A stretch of DNA of 21,244 nt from positions 1 to 21,244 of the forward strand of contig JAASTO010000020.1 in NCBI GenBank assembly GCA_021767245.1, given 5' to 3'. Source of the DNA: Balneolaceae bacterium (GTDB taxonomy: Bacteria; Bacteroidota; Rhodothermia; Balneolales; Balneolaceae). The notes under the pieces are model-generated. The model did not search any database. It saw only the letters and a program-made list of their open reading frames with translations, and was not told the DNA's origin. Position numbers and translations under genes: made by a program. Positions 1-7,221 of the stretch are shown here, one piece after another (position 1 is the stretch's first letter; each line of letters opens with the position of its first letter).

Positions 1-8
1 ACTGAACT

Positions 9-326
9 ATGAGCGAACATAATCACGAACATCACGTTTCAACAGCAGGCCAACTTTGGGCCGTTGCCACAGCTTTATTTATTCTTACAATCATTACGGT
101 AGTATTGGCTAAGTTTATTGCCATACCACCACCCTTTGATGTGATCACAGCAATCTCAATCGCATTGGTCAAGGCATTCCTGGTAGCTGCATTCTTTATG
201 AACCTTTACTGGGATACAAAATTCAATACCATGCTACTATTCATGGCGGTTGCATTCTTTTTACTGATGATCTCCATCACTCTACTGGATACGTTGTATC
301 GGAATGATGTAGTTCCTTCTTTTTAG
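9..326 (+). CDS. Cytochrome c oxidase subunit IV family protein
   Basis: Small subunit of a haem-copper terminal oxidase, acting in the inner membrane to support the assembly or stability of the proton-pumping oxidase. The 105-residue protein has a His-rich cytoplasmic start (HNHEHH, residues 4-9), then three hydrophobic segments at about 15-36, 44-66 and 72-93. The middle one carries the KAFLVAAFFMNL pattern typical of bacterial COX4 proteins. Length and three-helix layout fit the family. A TGA at bases 3-5, just before the ATG, could be the stop of an upstream oxidase subunit (usually subunit III), which would make this the last gene of the cox operon. The terminator right after it agrees. 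I am sure of the family, but not of which oxidase type it serves. Confidence 0.9.
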   Translation: MSEHNHEHHVSTAGQLWAVATALFILTIITVVLAKFIAIPPPFDVITAISIALVKAFLVAAFFMNLYWDTKFNTMLLFMAVAFFLLMISITLLDTLYRNDVVPSF

Positions 327-348
327 AAACGATCATCACACCAATTTT

Positions 349-385
349 AAAGCTCCGGGTTATCTGATCCGGAGCTTTTTTTATA
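349..385 (+). terminator. Rho-independent terminator after the oxidase gene
   Basis: A perfect 10-bp stem (AAAGCTCCGG at 349-358 with CCGGAGCTTT at 369-378) and a 10-base loop are followed by a T-run to 383. It lies 22 bases after the oxidase stop codon and closes that operon. Confidence 0.92.
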
Positions 386-475
386 CCTCACAGTTACCAT
401 CATTTAACGCCCGGGTATTCTGATTCCTCTCTTCTGATTGTTATATTCATTTCAAAAAATAGATCTAAACACACT

Positions 476-1351
476 ATGAGCTTATCTAAAACTACCATTG
501 GTCCCTTTGAACTATACACTATAGAAACCGGAGATTTTCGCCTGGATGGAGGCGCTATGTTTGGTGTGGTTCCCAAAACCTTATGGGAACGCGGGATTCC
601 CGCAGATGACAAAAACCGCATACCTATGACCATGCGTTGCCTTCTCATAAGATCTACCAACACCGGGAAGGTCTATTTGATTGATAATGGGGCCGGCACC
701 AAGTTCGATGATAAGATGACCAACATCTATCAGCTGGATCAAACCAAAAAGAATCTTGAAAACTCATTTAACGAACATGGGTTTTCATTTGATGATGTAA
801 CTGATATCATATTCACACACCTTCATTTTGACCACTGTGGAGGGACTAGTTTTTATGATGAAGAACATGAATTGCAGCACACGTTTCCAAATGCTACCTA
901 CCATGTTGTAGATTCTCACTGGAAAACAGCAACGGACCCAAATGCCCGGGAGAGAGCCAGTTTCCTGCCGGAAAACATCAACCCGATCAAAGATTCCGGA
1001 AGGTTGAACTTAGTAAATGACTCTCATGAATATGAGCCGGGTTTGAATGCCATAACAGTCAATGGTCATACAAAAGGACAACAACTGCCTAAGATCACCC
1101 ATGGTGATACCACTATCGTATTCGTGGCAGACTTACTGCCCACGCATGTGCATGTACCCCTTCCATGGGTTATGGGATATGATATGTATCCTGCACAAAC
1201 GCTTAATGAAAAAAAGGAGTTTTTACAGAAAGCTGCTTCCGAACAATGGGATTTATTTCTGGAACATGACGCAGAACAAGAAATTATCCGCATTGAAGAA
1301 GAAAATGGCCGGTTCAAAGTCAGTGATCATTTCACCTTAAATGAACTTTGA
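476..1351 (+). CDS. MBL-fold metallo-hydrolase (lactonase-like)
   Basis: Metallo-beta-lactamase-fold hydrolase of 291 residues, probably cytoplasmic since no signal peptide is visible. The complete di-zinc site can be read: H115-x-H117-x-D119-H120 (in THLHFDHCGG), H198 (NGHTKGQQ), D219 (VADLLPTH) and H264 (EHD). This arrangement, with a long N-terminal part before the HxHxDH motif, resembles the AHL-lactonase/AttM-like branch rather than beta-lactamases or glyoxalase II. The true substrate cannot be told; a lactone or other ester is the reasonable inference. The ATG at 476 lies 93 bases after the oxidase terminator. A TTG (438-440) and a TAGATCTA (460-467), 19 bases apart, loosely resemble the Bacteroidota promoter pattern but are not strong. 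The next gene starts 45 bases downstream, across a palindrome. Confidence 0.88.
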   Translation: MSLSKTTIGPFELYTIETGDFRLDGGAMFGVVPKTLWERGIPADDKNRIPMTMRCLLIRSTNTGKVYLIDNGAGTKFDDKMTNIYQLDQTKKNLENSFNEHGFSFDDVTDIIFTHLHFDHCGGTSFYDEEHELQHTFPNATYHVVDSHWKTATDPNARERASFLPENINPIKDSGRLNLVNDSHEYEPGLNAITVNGHTKGQQLPKITHGDTTIVFVADLLPTHVHVPLPWVMGYDMYPAQTLNEKKEFLQKAASEQWDLFLEHDAEQEIIRIEEENGRFKVSDHFTLNEL

Positions 1352-1360
1352 TATCCCTTC

Positions 1361-1379
1361 TTCACAATAAAATTGTGAA
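1361..1379. repeat. Perfect 19-bp palindrome before the DUF4175-like gene
   Basis: TTCACAAT, AAA, ATTGTGAA: two perfect 8-bp arms around a 3-base centre. It begins 9 bases after the MBL stop and ends 17 bases before the next ATG. It is followed by A residues on the plus strand and has no T-run on the exit side of either strand, so it is not a normal intrinsic terminator. It could be a protein-binding operator or an mRNA hairpin between the two genes. Confidence 0.55.
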
Positions 1380-1396
1380 AAAAGCATCATTAATGC

Positions 1397-4300
1397 ATGA
1401 GTAAAAACGGTAAACATACCGACATCAACGAGGTTAAAGCCAGTCTTCGATCCGCTTACGATCGATCCGTTTCCGTTTTTCAAAACAGGAAGTACCTGAA
1501 TGCGGTCATTATATTCTTTGCTGCTTTCACCGTTTTGATACTGTTTGAGCAAACGTTTTACCTTTCAGTATCTGTGAAAGGCTTAGTTCTGTTGTTTGCG
1601 TTGATCGCATCCTCTTATGCCGTCTTCTACCAAAAGGGTAAGAACCAATTTATTAGTTTTGAGACCTTTTACAGAGATTTCAGCCGTAAAAGTGATCTTC
1701 CTGAATTAAAGGATGCCATAGACCTTCAAAATTCAGGATCCGGCAACAGCGGTTTGGTTAACGCTGCGATCCTGCAAAGCCTGAGCAAGGTGAAGCCTGA
1801 GGTTCTATCATCCGATCTAAAAGAGCATCTCAGGAATTCATTCCTTTATAAAACATACAGATATACCTTGGCCACAGCGCTGGGCACCTTGCTTGTTTTT
1901 GGGTTTACGGCCTTCAATTTTGAGCAGGCCGCATATCGAACAGTCACATTTTGGGAATCTTTTCAGAAACCAAATCCCTATCAATTTACTGTAACCCCCG
2001 GAATGGTCACCCTCGAACAGGGGGAACCACTGAAAATTGAAGCCACATTTAGTGGACAGGAACTGCCTGAAGATGTTTCACTTCATATTAAGACGCCCAT
2101 TGAAGAGTCCTTCAGAGACCGGGCTATGGAGAGAAACGATCAAACGTTTACATCCATGCCGATCGAAGCTTACAATGACCTTCAGTACTACATCAGCATG
2201 GATGGTTACCAAAGTGATATCTATGCCATTGACGTGCAACTGAGGCCGCGCTTTGTGGAATTGACGGGGCAGATCACACCTCCTGATTATACGGAAATGG
2301 GGCTAAGTCACTTTGTCTACCCTACTTCCCAAATAAAGGCATATAAAGGCTCAGAACTTACCATTAATGGTTTATTGAATAAAGATATCAGTAAGCTGAC
2401 TGTTCACTCTACAAGTGATTCAGTGATCATAGATAGCCGGCCTGACAGTTCATTTACTCATTCTCTAATGATCACGAAACCTGATACACTACAGTTTCAT
2501 ATCGAGGATCGAACAGGGCTAACCAACAACAACACTTTTCAGCTTGTCATATCTCCGCTTGAGGATGAGTATCCGGTCGTACAGATCCTTGAACCGAAAG
2601 AAAATTTAAAGCAGGTAAACCCTGAGCAGATCGATCTTTTATATCGGGCAGCAGATGATTTCGGACTTACCTCCGCCAGATTGAATTATGAACTGAAACG
2701 GGCTTATACCAACGATCCCGTCACCGGCTCCATCAAATTAAGTACCCCGAATTCTAACGAATTGAGTTCATATGCATGGTCTCTGGATGAGCTCTCCCTC
2801 AAACCACAGGATGTACTGACCTTTTGGGTTACCGTATTTGATAATGATGCCTATGCCGGTTACAAAAGAACCAAATCCCAACACATCACGCTTGAAGTGC
2901 CCTCAATGGTAGATTACCTTGAAGAAGTGGGCGACAAGGAAGATGATATATCCAACGACCTTGAGGATATCTCTGAGTCTTTTCAGCAAACCAGAGAGCA
3001 GTATGAACGGTTCAAGGAAAAGCTGAAAGACAACCCTGAGAATGCGGGGTATGAAGAACAGAGTGAACTTGAGCAGGTTCGCAAGCAACAAGAAGAAGTA
3101 CAACGACAGATCGATGAACTCAATGAAAAATTTGAGGAACTCAAAGAAGAGATGAGTCGGGATAACGTTCTGTCTGAGGAGACTCAAAAGGCTTACGAGG
3201 AACTTCAAAAATTGGTTGAGGAAATTGATGACCCGGCATTTCGTGAAGCACTGGAAAAAATGCAGGAACAACTCGGTAATATGAATCCCGAGCAACTCAG
3301 GCAAGCCTTGGAAAATCTGGAGTTCAACGAAGAACTCTATCAGGAAAGGCTGAAACGTACCCTTGAGCTGTTTAAGAAACTTAAGCTGACCTCTGATCTT
3401 GACAAGATCGCCAAAGCTTTTGATGATATTTCCAGAAAGGAAGCAGAATCACAATCTGATGCTGAGCATCCGGCCAAAAAACAGCAAACTATTGAAGAGC
3501 ATGACAAAGTGCGTGAGCAGATCGAAGATCTCTCAGAGAATACCTCCGATTCAAATCGCAAAGAAGTTGAGGACTTCCAAAAGGAAACACAGGAAAGTTT
3601 GAACAAATTAACTGAACAATTAGAAAAAGAACTAGAACAGTCTGACCCAAATACATCTGGAAAACAAGGTGAGAATTCGGAGAATGACCCGCAGAATCAA
3701 AAGCAGGAACGTATTGATACCTACAATCGCATGTCTGAAAACACTCGTGACCTCATGGAAAGGATCAATCGGGAGCAAATGCAGATCAATATAGCCGGGT
3801 TACAATATGTTTTGTATTCGATCATTAACCTCTCTAACGTACAGGAAGATCTTACCACCCTGGTAGCCACAACGGAAAGCCGTAGTCAGGCTTACGTGAA
3901 TTATGCCCGCGAACAACAAAATGTGGGGACCATTTTTTCAACCCTTTCAGATTCCCTCTTTGCCCTTTCCTCTCAGATCCCTCAATTCTCAAACAAGATC
4001 AATGAGAAAAAACTCGAGGTTGAAAAACAGTTATCCCGGTCTTTGACTCAACTCACAGAAAGGGATCAAAGGCAGTCTTCCGTGGCTTCCCGGCAGTCAT
4101 TGGGAGGAATTAACGAGATCGCATTTATGCTGGCTAATCTGCTGGAACAGATTCAAAATTCTGACGGTAATGGTCAGGGAAGCGGAAGCGGTCAATCCTC
4201 TCAGCAGATCATGGAACAATTGCAGCAATCCGGTCAGCAACAACAGCAACTCAATCAGAGAATTCAGGATCTCATTAACGATATTCAGGGGGATAGGCTC

Positions 4301-4756
4301 ACGCAGGATCATATAGAGCGTTTGAATCAATTGGCTGAACAACAGAACAGGATCCGTAAACAGCTTCAGCAGTTACAGCAAAGTGGAGAGTTTGACGGTG
4401 ACCGGCTCGGCAGTGAACTGCAACGTATGATCGAAGAAATGGAAGATACCATCAACGACCTTAGAGGTGGCAGTACCGATGCGATTATGATCGAAAGGCA
4501 GCAGAATATTCTATCCCGTATGCTTGAAGCCGAAAAGGCTATTCAGGAACGGGATGAAGAGGATAAACGCGAAGGGCAGCGTCCGGAAGAACTTCAACAG
4601 GCTTCCCCGCCCGAGCTAACCATTGAGGAACTGGAAAAGCAGATCAGGAATCGATTGAATGATCCGAATTTCACGAAGTTTTCACCTGATTATCAGAGGC
4701 TCATTCAAAATTATTTTGAGCTGTTGAAAGAATTGCAGGATCGGAAAATACCGTAA
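1397..4756 (+). CDS. DUF4175-like membrane protein with long coiled coil
   Basis: A 1119-residue protein of a kind common in Bacteroidota and relatives, with no established function. Order of parts: a short cytoplasmic start; transmembrane helices at about 34-52 and 56-77; a soluble stretch; a third helix at about 155-172; a beta-rich, Ig-like region to about residue 500; then a highly charged coiled coil (about 505-780) rich in E, K, Q and D. A further Gln/Ser/Gly-rich helical region (about 915-1080) includes a short QQQQQ tract near residue 952. No catalytic motif is visible. The three N-terminal helices followed by an extracytoplasmic domain and a huge coiled coil are what assign it to the DUF4175 group; this is a pattern judgement, not a search result. 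It ends 6 bases before the convergent HAD gene, with no terminator hairpin between. Confidence 0.8.
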   Translation: MSKNGKHTDINEVKASLRSAYDRSVSVFQNRKYLNAVIIFFAAFTVLILFEQTFYLSVSVKGLVLLFALIASSYAVFYQKGKNQFISFETFYRDFSRKSDLPELKDAIDLQNSGSGNSGLVNAAILQSLSKVKPEVLSSDLKEHLRNSFLYKTYRYTLATALGTLLVFGFTAFNFEQAAYRTVTFWESFQKPNPYQFTVTPGMVTLEQGEPLKIEATFSGQELPEDVSLHIKTPIEESFRDRAMERNDQTFTSMPIEAYNDLQYYISMDGYQSDIYAIDVQLRPRFVELTGQITPPDYTEMGLSHFVYPTSQIKAYKGSELTINGLLNKDISKLTVHSTSDSVIIDSRPDSSFTHSLMITKPDTLQFHIEDRTGLTNNNTFQLVISPLEDEYPVVQILEPKENLKQVNPEQIDLLYRAADDFGLTSARLNYELKRAYTNDPVTGSIKLSTPNSNELSSYAWSLDELSLKPQDVLTFWVTVFDNDAYAGYKRTKSQHITLEVPSMVDYLEEVGDKEDDISNDLEDISESFQQTREQYERFKEKLKDNPENAGYEEQSELEQVRKQQEEVQRQIDELNEKFEELKEEMSRDNVLSEETQKAYEELQKLVEEIDDPAFREALEKMQEQLGNMNPEQLRQALENLEFNEELYQERLKRTLELFKKLKLTSDLDKIAKAFDDISRKEAESQSDAEHPAKKQQTIEEHDKVREQIEDLSENTSDSNRKEVEDFQKETQESLNKLTEQLEKELEQSDPNTSGKQGENSENDPQNQKQERIDTYNRMSENTRDLMERINREQMQINIAGLQYVLYSIINLSNVQEDLTTLVATTESRSQAYVNYAREQQNVGTIFSTLSDSLFALSSQIPQFSNKINEKKLEVEKQLSRSLTQLTERDQRQSSVASRQSLGGINEIAFMLANLLEQIQNSDGNGQGSGSGQSSQQIMEQLQQSGQQQQQLNQRIQDLINDIQGDRLTQDHIERLNQLAEQQNRIRKQLQQLQQSGEFDGDRLGSELQRMIEEMEDTINDLRGGSTDAIMIERQQNILSRMLEAEKAIQERDEEDKREGQRPEELQQASPPELTIEELEKQIRNRLNDPNFTKFSPDYQRLIQNYFELLKELQDRKIP

Positions 4757-4762
4757 GCAAGG

Positions 4763-5512
4763 TTATCCCTCACTTCTGTTACGTTTAATGATATCCTCAT
4801 AGGCTTCCAAAACACCTTCTGTGGTTTCTTTGGTCACAACATCCACTTTATCTTTAACGAAGGATTTGGCGTTAACAGGCGCATAAGAACGACCGACTAT
4901 GGTCAGCCCCGGCAGGTCTCCGCTGCTATCACCAATGTAAGCCACCTCATCCAGATCCAAATCAAGTTGATCGCAAAGCATTTTGATACCATGCCCTTTG
5001 TTTGCTTTCTTGAGGATGATATTAACAGATACATCGGTGGCATGCACCTCAAACATCGGATACTTACCATCCATATGATTCAGAACTTCCTGATGCATCA
5101 TTGCGATCTTTGAGGGATCAGGATTGACCAAACCCGCATCGGTGTATTTCGCAAACTCAGGATACGTGCCATCATAATTGGGTATGAGTGTGCTTACCAG
5201 CCATTCTTTTATCTCCTCAACCGCTTGTTTGGCTTCGTCATTAAAATGCGGATTCCATGTGATCTTATTGACCTTGATATCATAGATCCCTGCTCCGCTT
5301 TCAAATAACATGGGGGCTTCCACACCCAACCACTGCCCAACAGCTTCCACATAAGGAAATGGCCGGCCGGAGCAGATGGTCATGGCTGGTATGGCGTCAT
5401 CTTCTTTACTTTCAGCGATCAGCTCTCTGATGCGTGTTACAGCTTTCCAATTTGGGCTGATGAATGGATGAGCCATACATCCATCAAGGTCTGTTATAAA
5501 TAATTTGATCAT
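4763..5512 (-). CDS. HAD-superfamily phosphatase (class IIB-like)
   Basis: Cytoplasmic Mg-dependent phosphatase of 249 residues. All four HAD motifs are present: the nucleophile motif D8-x-D10 (FITDLDG), S48 in TICSGRP, K172 in KANKGHG, and GD195SSGD199. The cap between motifs II and III (about 83-165) and the overall size fit the IIB (Cof/sucrose-phosphate-phosphatase/archaeal phosphoglycolate-phosphatase) branch, whose substrates are sugar phosphates and phosphoglycolate. The gene follows, by 44 bases on the same strand, a cupin of the phosphomannose-isomerase family, so a hexose-phosphate substrate is a reasonable guess. The start is an ATG at 5512; no better in-frame start is seen because motif I begins only a few residues later. 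The stop is 6 bases from that of the convergent DUF4175-like gene. Confidence 0.85.
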   Translation of the reverse strand: MIKLFITDLDGCMAHPFISPNWKAVTRIRELIAESKEDDAIPAMTICSGRPFPYVEAVGQWLGVEAPMLFESGAGIYDIKVNKITWNPHFNDEAKQAVEEIKEWLVSTLIPNYDGTYPEFAKYTDAGLVNPDPSKIAMMHQEVLNHMDGKYPMFEVHATDVSVNIILKKANKGHGIKMLCDQLDLDLDEVAYIGDSSGDLPGLTIVGRSYAPVNAKSFVKDKVDVVTKETTEGVLEAYEDIIKRNRSEG

Positions 5513-5556
5513 ACTGTGGGTGACTTTAAAAAGTGGACTCGATAATCGGCTGAATT

Positions 5557-6051
5557 CTATCGGCCAAAATCATCCTGTATCCTTACGATATCTTTTTCGT
5601 TGGACGGATGATCTGAATAGATATGCTGCCAGATCTCAGCCACCACTCCCCAGTCATCTAAACCAACTAATCGGTGTCGTTCACCCTGTTGAAGCGTTAT
5701 ACGGTCTCCCTCATTGTAGGTCTTGATCTGCCTTTGTTCATCAGTTAAACTGCGGATCACCCCAACCGGACCTTTAACCACCTGCCACATTTCTGCTCTC
5801 CGGTGGTGGTACTGCCACGACAGTCTTTTGCCCGGTTCAACCAGTAAGATCTTTGGACTTAGTTTACCGGATAAATTAGCATCCGACATCTCAACATCAT
5901 TGAAATAGGTTTCGATGAATAGGTTAGCCTGTTGTTCATCGATCACAAAAAACCCCCCCCAGGGTCGATCAAAGTCGCGAGACTCAATATTAAAGCCCTG
6001 TTCAGTTAATTTACCTTCAATGCTCTCAAATCGTTCTTTCTTCTCAGACAT
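5557..6051 (-). CDS. Cupin protein, type II phosphomannose-isomerase-like
   Basis: A 164-residue stand-alone cupin matching the C-terminal isomerase domain of bifunctional mannose-1-phosphate guanylyltransferase/mannose-6-phosphate isomerases. Diagnostic pieces are RPWGGFF (residues 29-35), EPGKRLSWQYHHRRAEMW (72-89) and QGERHRLVG (122-130). Likely metal ligands are among H82, H83, E87 and H126. Compared with the usual HHHRAEHW of type II enzymes, the third His is Arg and the last His is Met, so activity as a phosphomannose isomerase is not assured. It lies between the VWA gene (37 bases upstream) and the HAD phosphatase (44 bases downstream), all on one strand. The RPWGGFF codons contain a run of eight G followed by six T, a likely slippage site. 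Confidence 0.82.
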   Translation of the reverse strand: MSEKKERFESIEGKLTEQGFNIESRDFDRPWGGFFVIDEQQANLFIETYFNDVEMSDANLSGKLSPKILLVEPGKRLSWQYHHRRAEMWQVVKGPVGVIRSLTDEQRQIKTYNEGDRITLQQGERHRLVGLDDWGVVAEIWQHIYSDHPSNEKDIVRIQDDFGR

Positions 6052-6088
6052 TTCTTTTTATATGGATAATGATTTTGTATTGATCTTT

Positions 6089-7105
6089 TTAGTGCGATCG
6101 TGCGGAAGGCAGTATCACTGAGGTCAATAGAAGCAATAATGCTAACGCTCCCATCCACTGATACTGATTTTTGTAATCTGCATATTCCTGACTCGCGAAT
6201 TCCCCCTTCTCAAGTTCATCCATTCTTGCCAGGAATGCATCAATTCCGTCGTTACCCCGCTCAATTGAATAGTATTCGCCCTTCCCTTCCCGGGCAATGT
6301 TTCTCAGGATCTGACTTTCCAGTTTCGTGGTTACCACCTGTCCCTGATTGTCTCTTTTGTAACCGATCAGGTCACCGGTTCCCTCTTCATATAATGGGAT
6401 CGTGGTTCCTTCCGTGGTTCCAACACCAACTGTATAAACCAAAATATTTTCGTTAGTCAATGATCTTAAAGCATCCTCATAGTTTTCCCCATGATCTTCA
6501 CCATCAGATATTATTAGTAATACCTTGGAAGCCTCAGTCCCATTTTCTTCTAATGACTGAAAGGCCTCAAGCGCCGTTTCCAGCGCCGGTTTAAAAGCGG
6601 TAGCTGAACTCGGCATTTGCTCAGTATCAGCAATATCCAAAAACAAACGGAGCGCTGAATAATCCATGGTCATGGGACTCTGAAGATAAGATTCTCCCGT
6701 AAACACGATCAATCCAACACGATCACCTCTGAGTCTCTCAATAAGTCGATTGATCTCAAATTTTGCTTTTTCAAGTCGGCTGGGCCGAACATCTTCCGCG
6801 TTCATACTGGCTGAAAGGTCCAGGGCCACGAGCATGTCAATTCCCTGCCGTTTGATCTCTCTGACTTCCGTACCAATTTTTGGGCCGGCCAGGGCAACGA
6901 TCAGAAAAAAGATCCCAGCAAACATGGAAATATTTTTGAGTCTCTCTCCTAATGGCCAGAATCCTTCCCTGAGTGAGGTGAACAACTCTTCACTAAAGTA
7001 TTTTTTTTGAATATCTCTTACATAGGCAAAGCGCCACCATAACAAGGCAATACCAACAGGTATGATAAGCAGCCACCAAAGATGTAATGCGTTTTCCCAG
7101 ATCAT
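6089..7105 (-). CDS. VWA-domain membrane protein, BatB-like
   Basis: A 338-residue inner-membrane protein. Helices lie at about 8-25 and 58-75, followed by a von Willebrand A domain (about 90-290) and a last helix at about 314-333. The MIDAS metal site is intact: D96-L-S98-A-S100, T169 in SSATAF, and D201 in IISDGEDHGE. This layout is that of BatA/BatB of the Bacteroides aerotolerance cluster, in which MoxR-family ATPases and VWA proteins work on envelope functions. With its GPKIGTEVREIKRQGID lead-in it looks more like BatB, but I cannot separate the two firmly. None of the usual partners (MoxR ATPase, DUF58 protein, BatC, BatD) is in the window. Two hairpins lie just upstream of its start (7126-7170). 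Confidence 0.85.
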   Translation of the reverse strand: MIWENALHLWWLLIIPVGIALLWWRFAYVRDIQKKYFSEELFTSLREGFWPLGERLKNISMFAGIFFLIVALAGPKIGTEVREIKRQGIDMLVALDLSASMNAEDVRPSRLEKAKFEINRLIERLRGDRVGLIVFTGESYLQSPMTMDYSALRLFLDIADTEQMPSSATAFKPALETALEAFQSLEENGTEASKVLLIISDGEDHGENYEDALRSLTNENILVYTVGVGTTEGTTIPLYEEGTGDLIGYKRDNQGQVVTTKLESQILRNIAREGKGEYYSIERGNDGIDAFLARMDELEKGEFASQEYADYKNQYQWMGALALLLLLTSVILPSARSH

Positions 7106-7125
7106 AATTAATATGCGTTTTACGT

Positions 7126-7170
7126 GAAGCTAAGATAAAGCTTCGTGCATTTAATATGAACTTTAAATGC
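7126..7170. repeat. Two adjacent inverted repeats upstream of the VWA gene
   Basis: First repeat: GAAGCT (7126-7131) with AGCTTC (7139-7144), 7-base centre. Second: GCATTTAA (7147-7154) with TTAAATGC (7163-7170), 8-base centre. Both arms are perfect. They lie 20-65 bases before the VWA start codon. Read on the minus strand, the first overlaps TATCTTAG, close to the Bacteroidota -7 consensus TAnnTTTG. No T-run follows either repeat, so they look more like operator or leader elements than a terminator for the upstream hydrolase. Confidence 0.4.
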
Positions 7171-7221
7171 TGAAATAAAAGCCGATAAGAGAACCACCGA
7201 CAGAAGTCAGGCAGATCCTGA

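Noticed and set aside
2903..3304. Leu/Phe-rich open frame on the minus strand inside the DUF4175-like gene
   Set aside because: It is the antisense shadow of a Glu/Lys-rich coiled coil, which reads as Leu/Phe/Ile; no signals support it.
4140..4270. Gln/Ser/Gly-rich low-complexity tract as a DNA repeat
   Set aside because: It is compositional bias in an open reading frame with varied codons, not a tandem nucleotide repeat.
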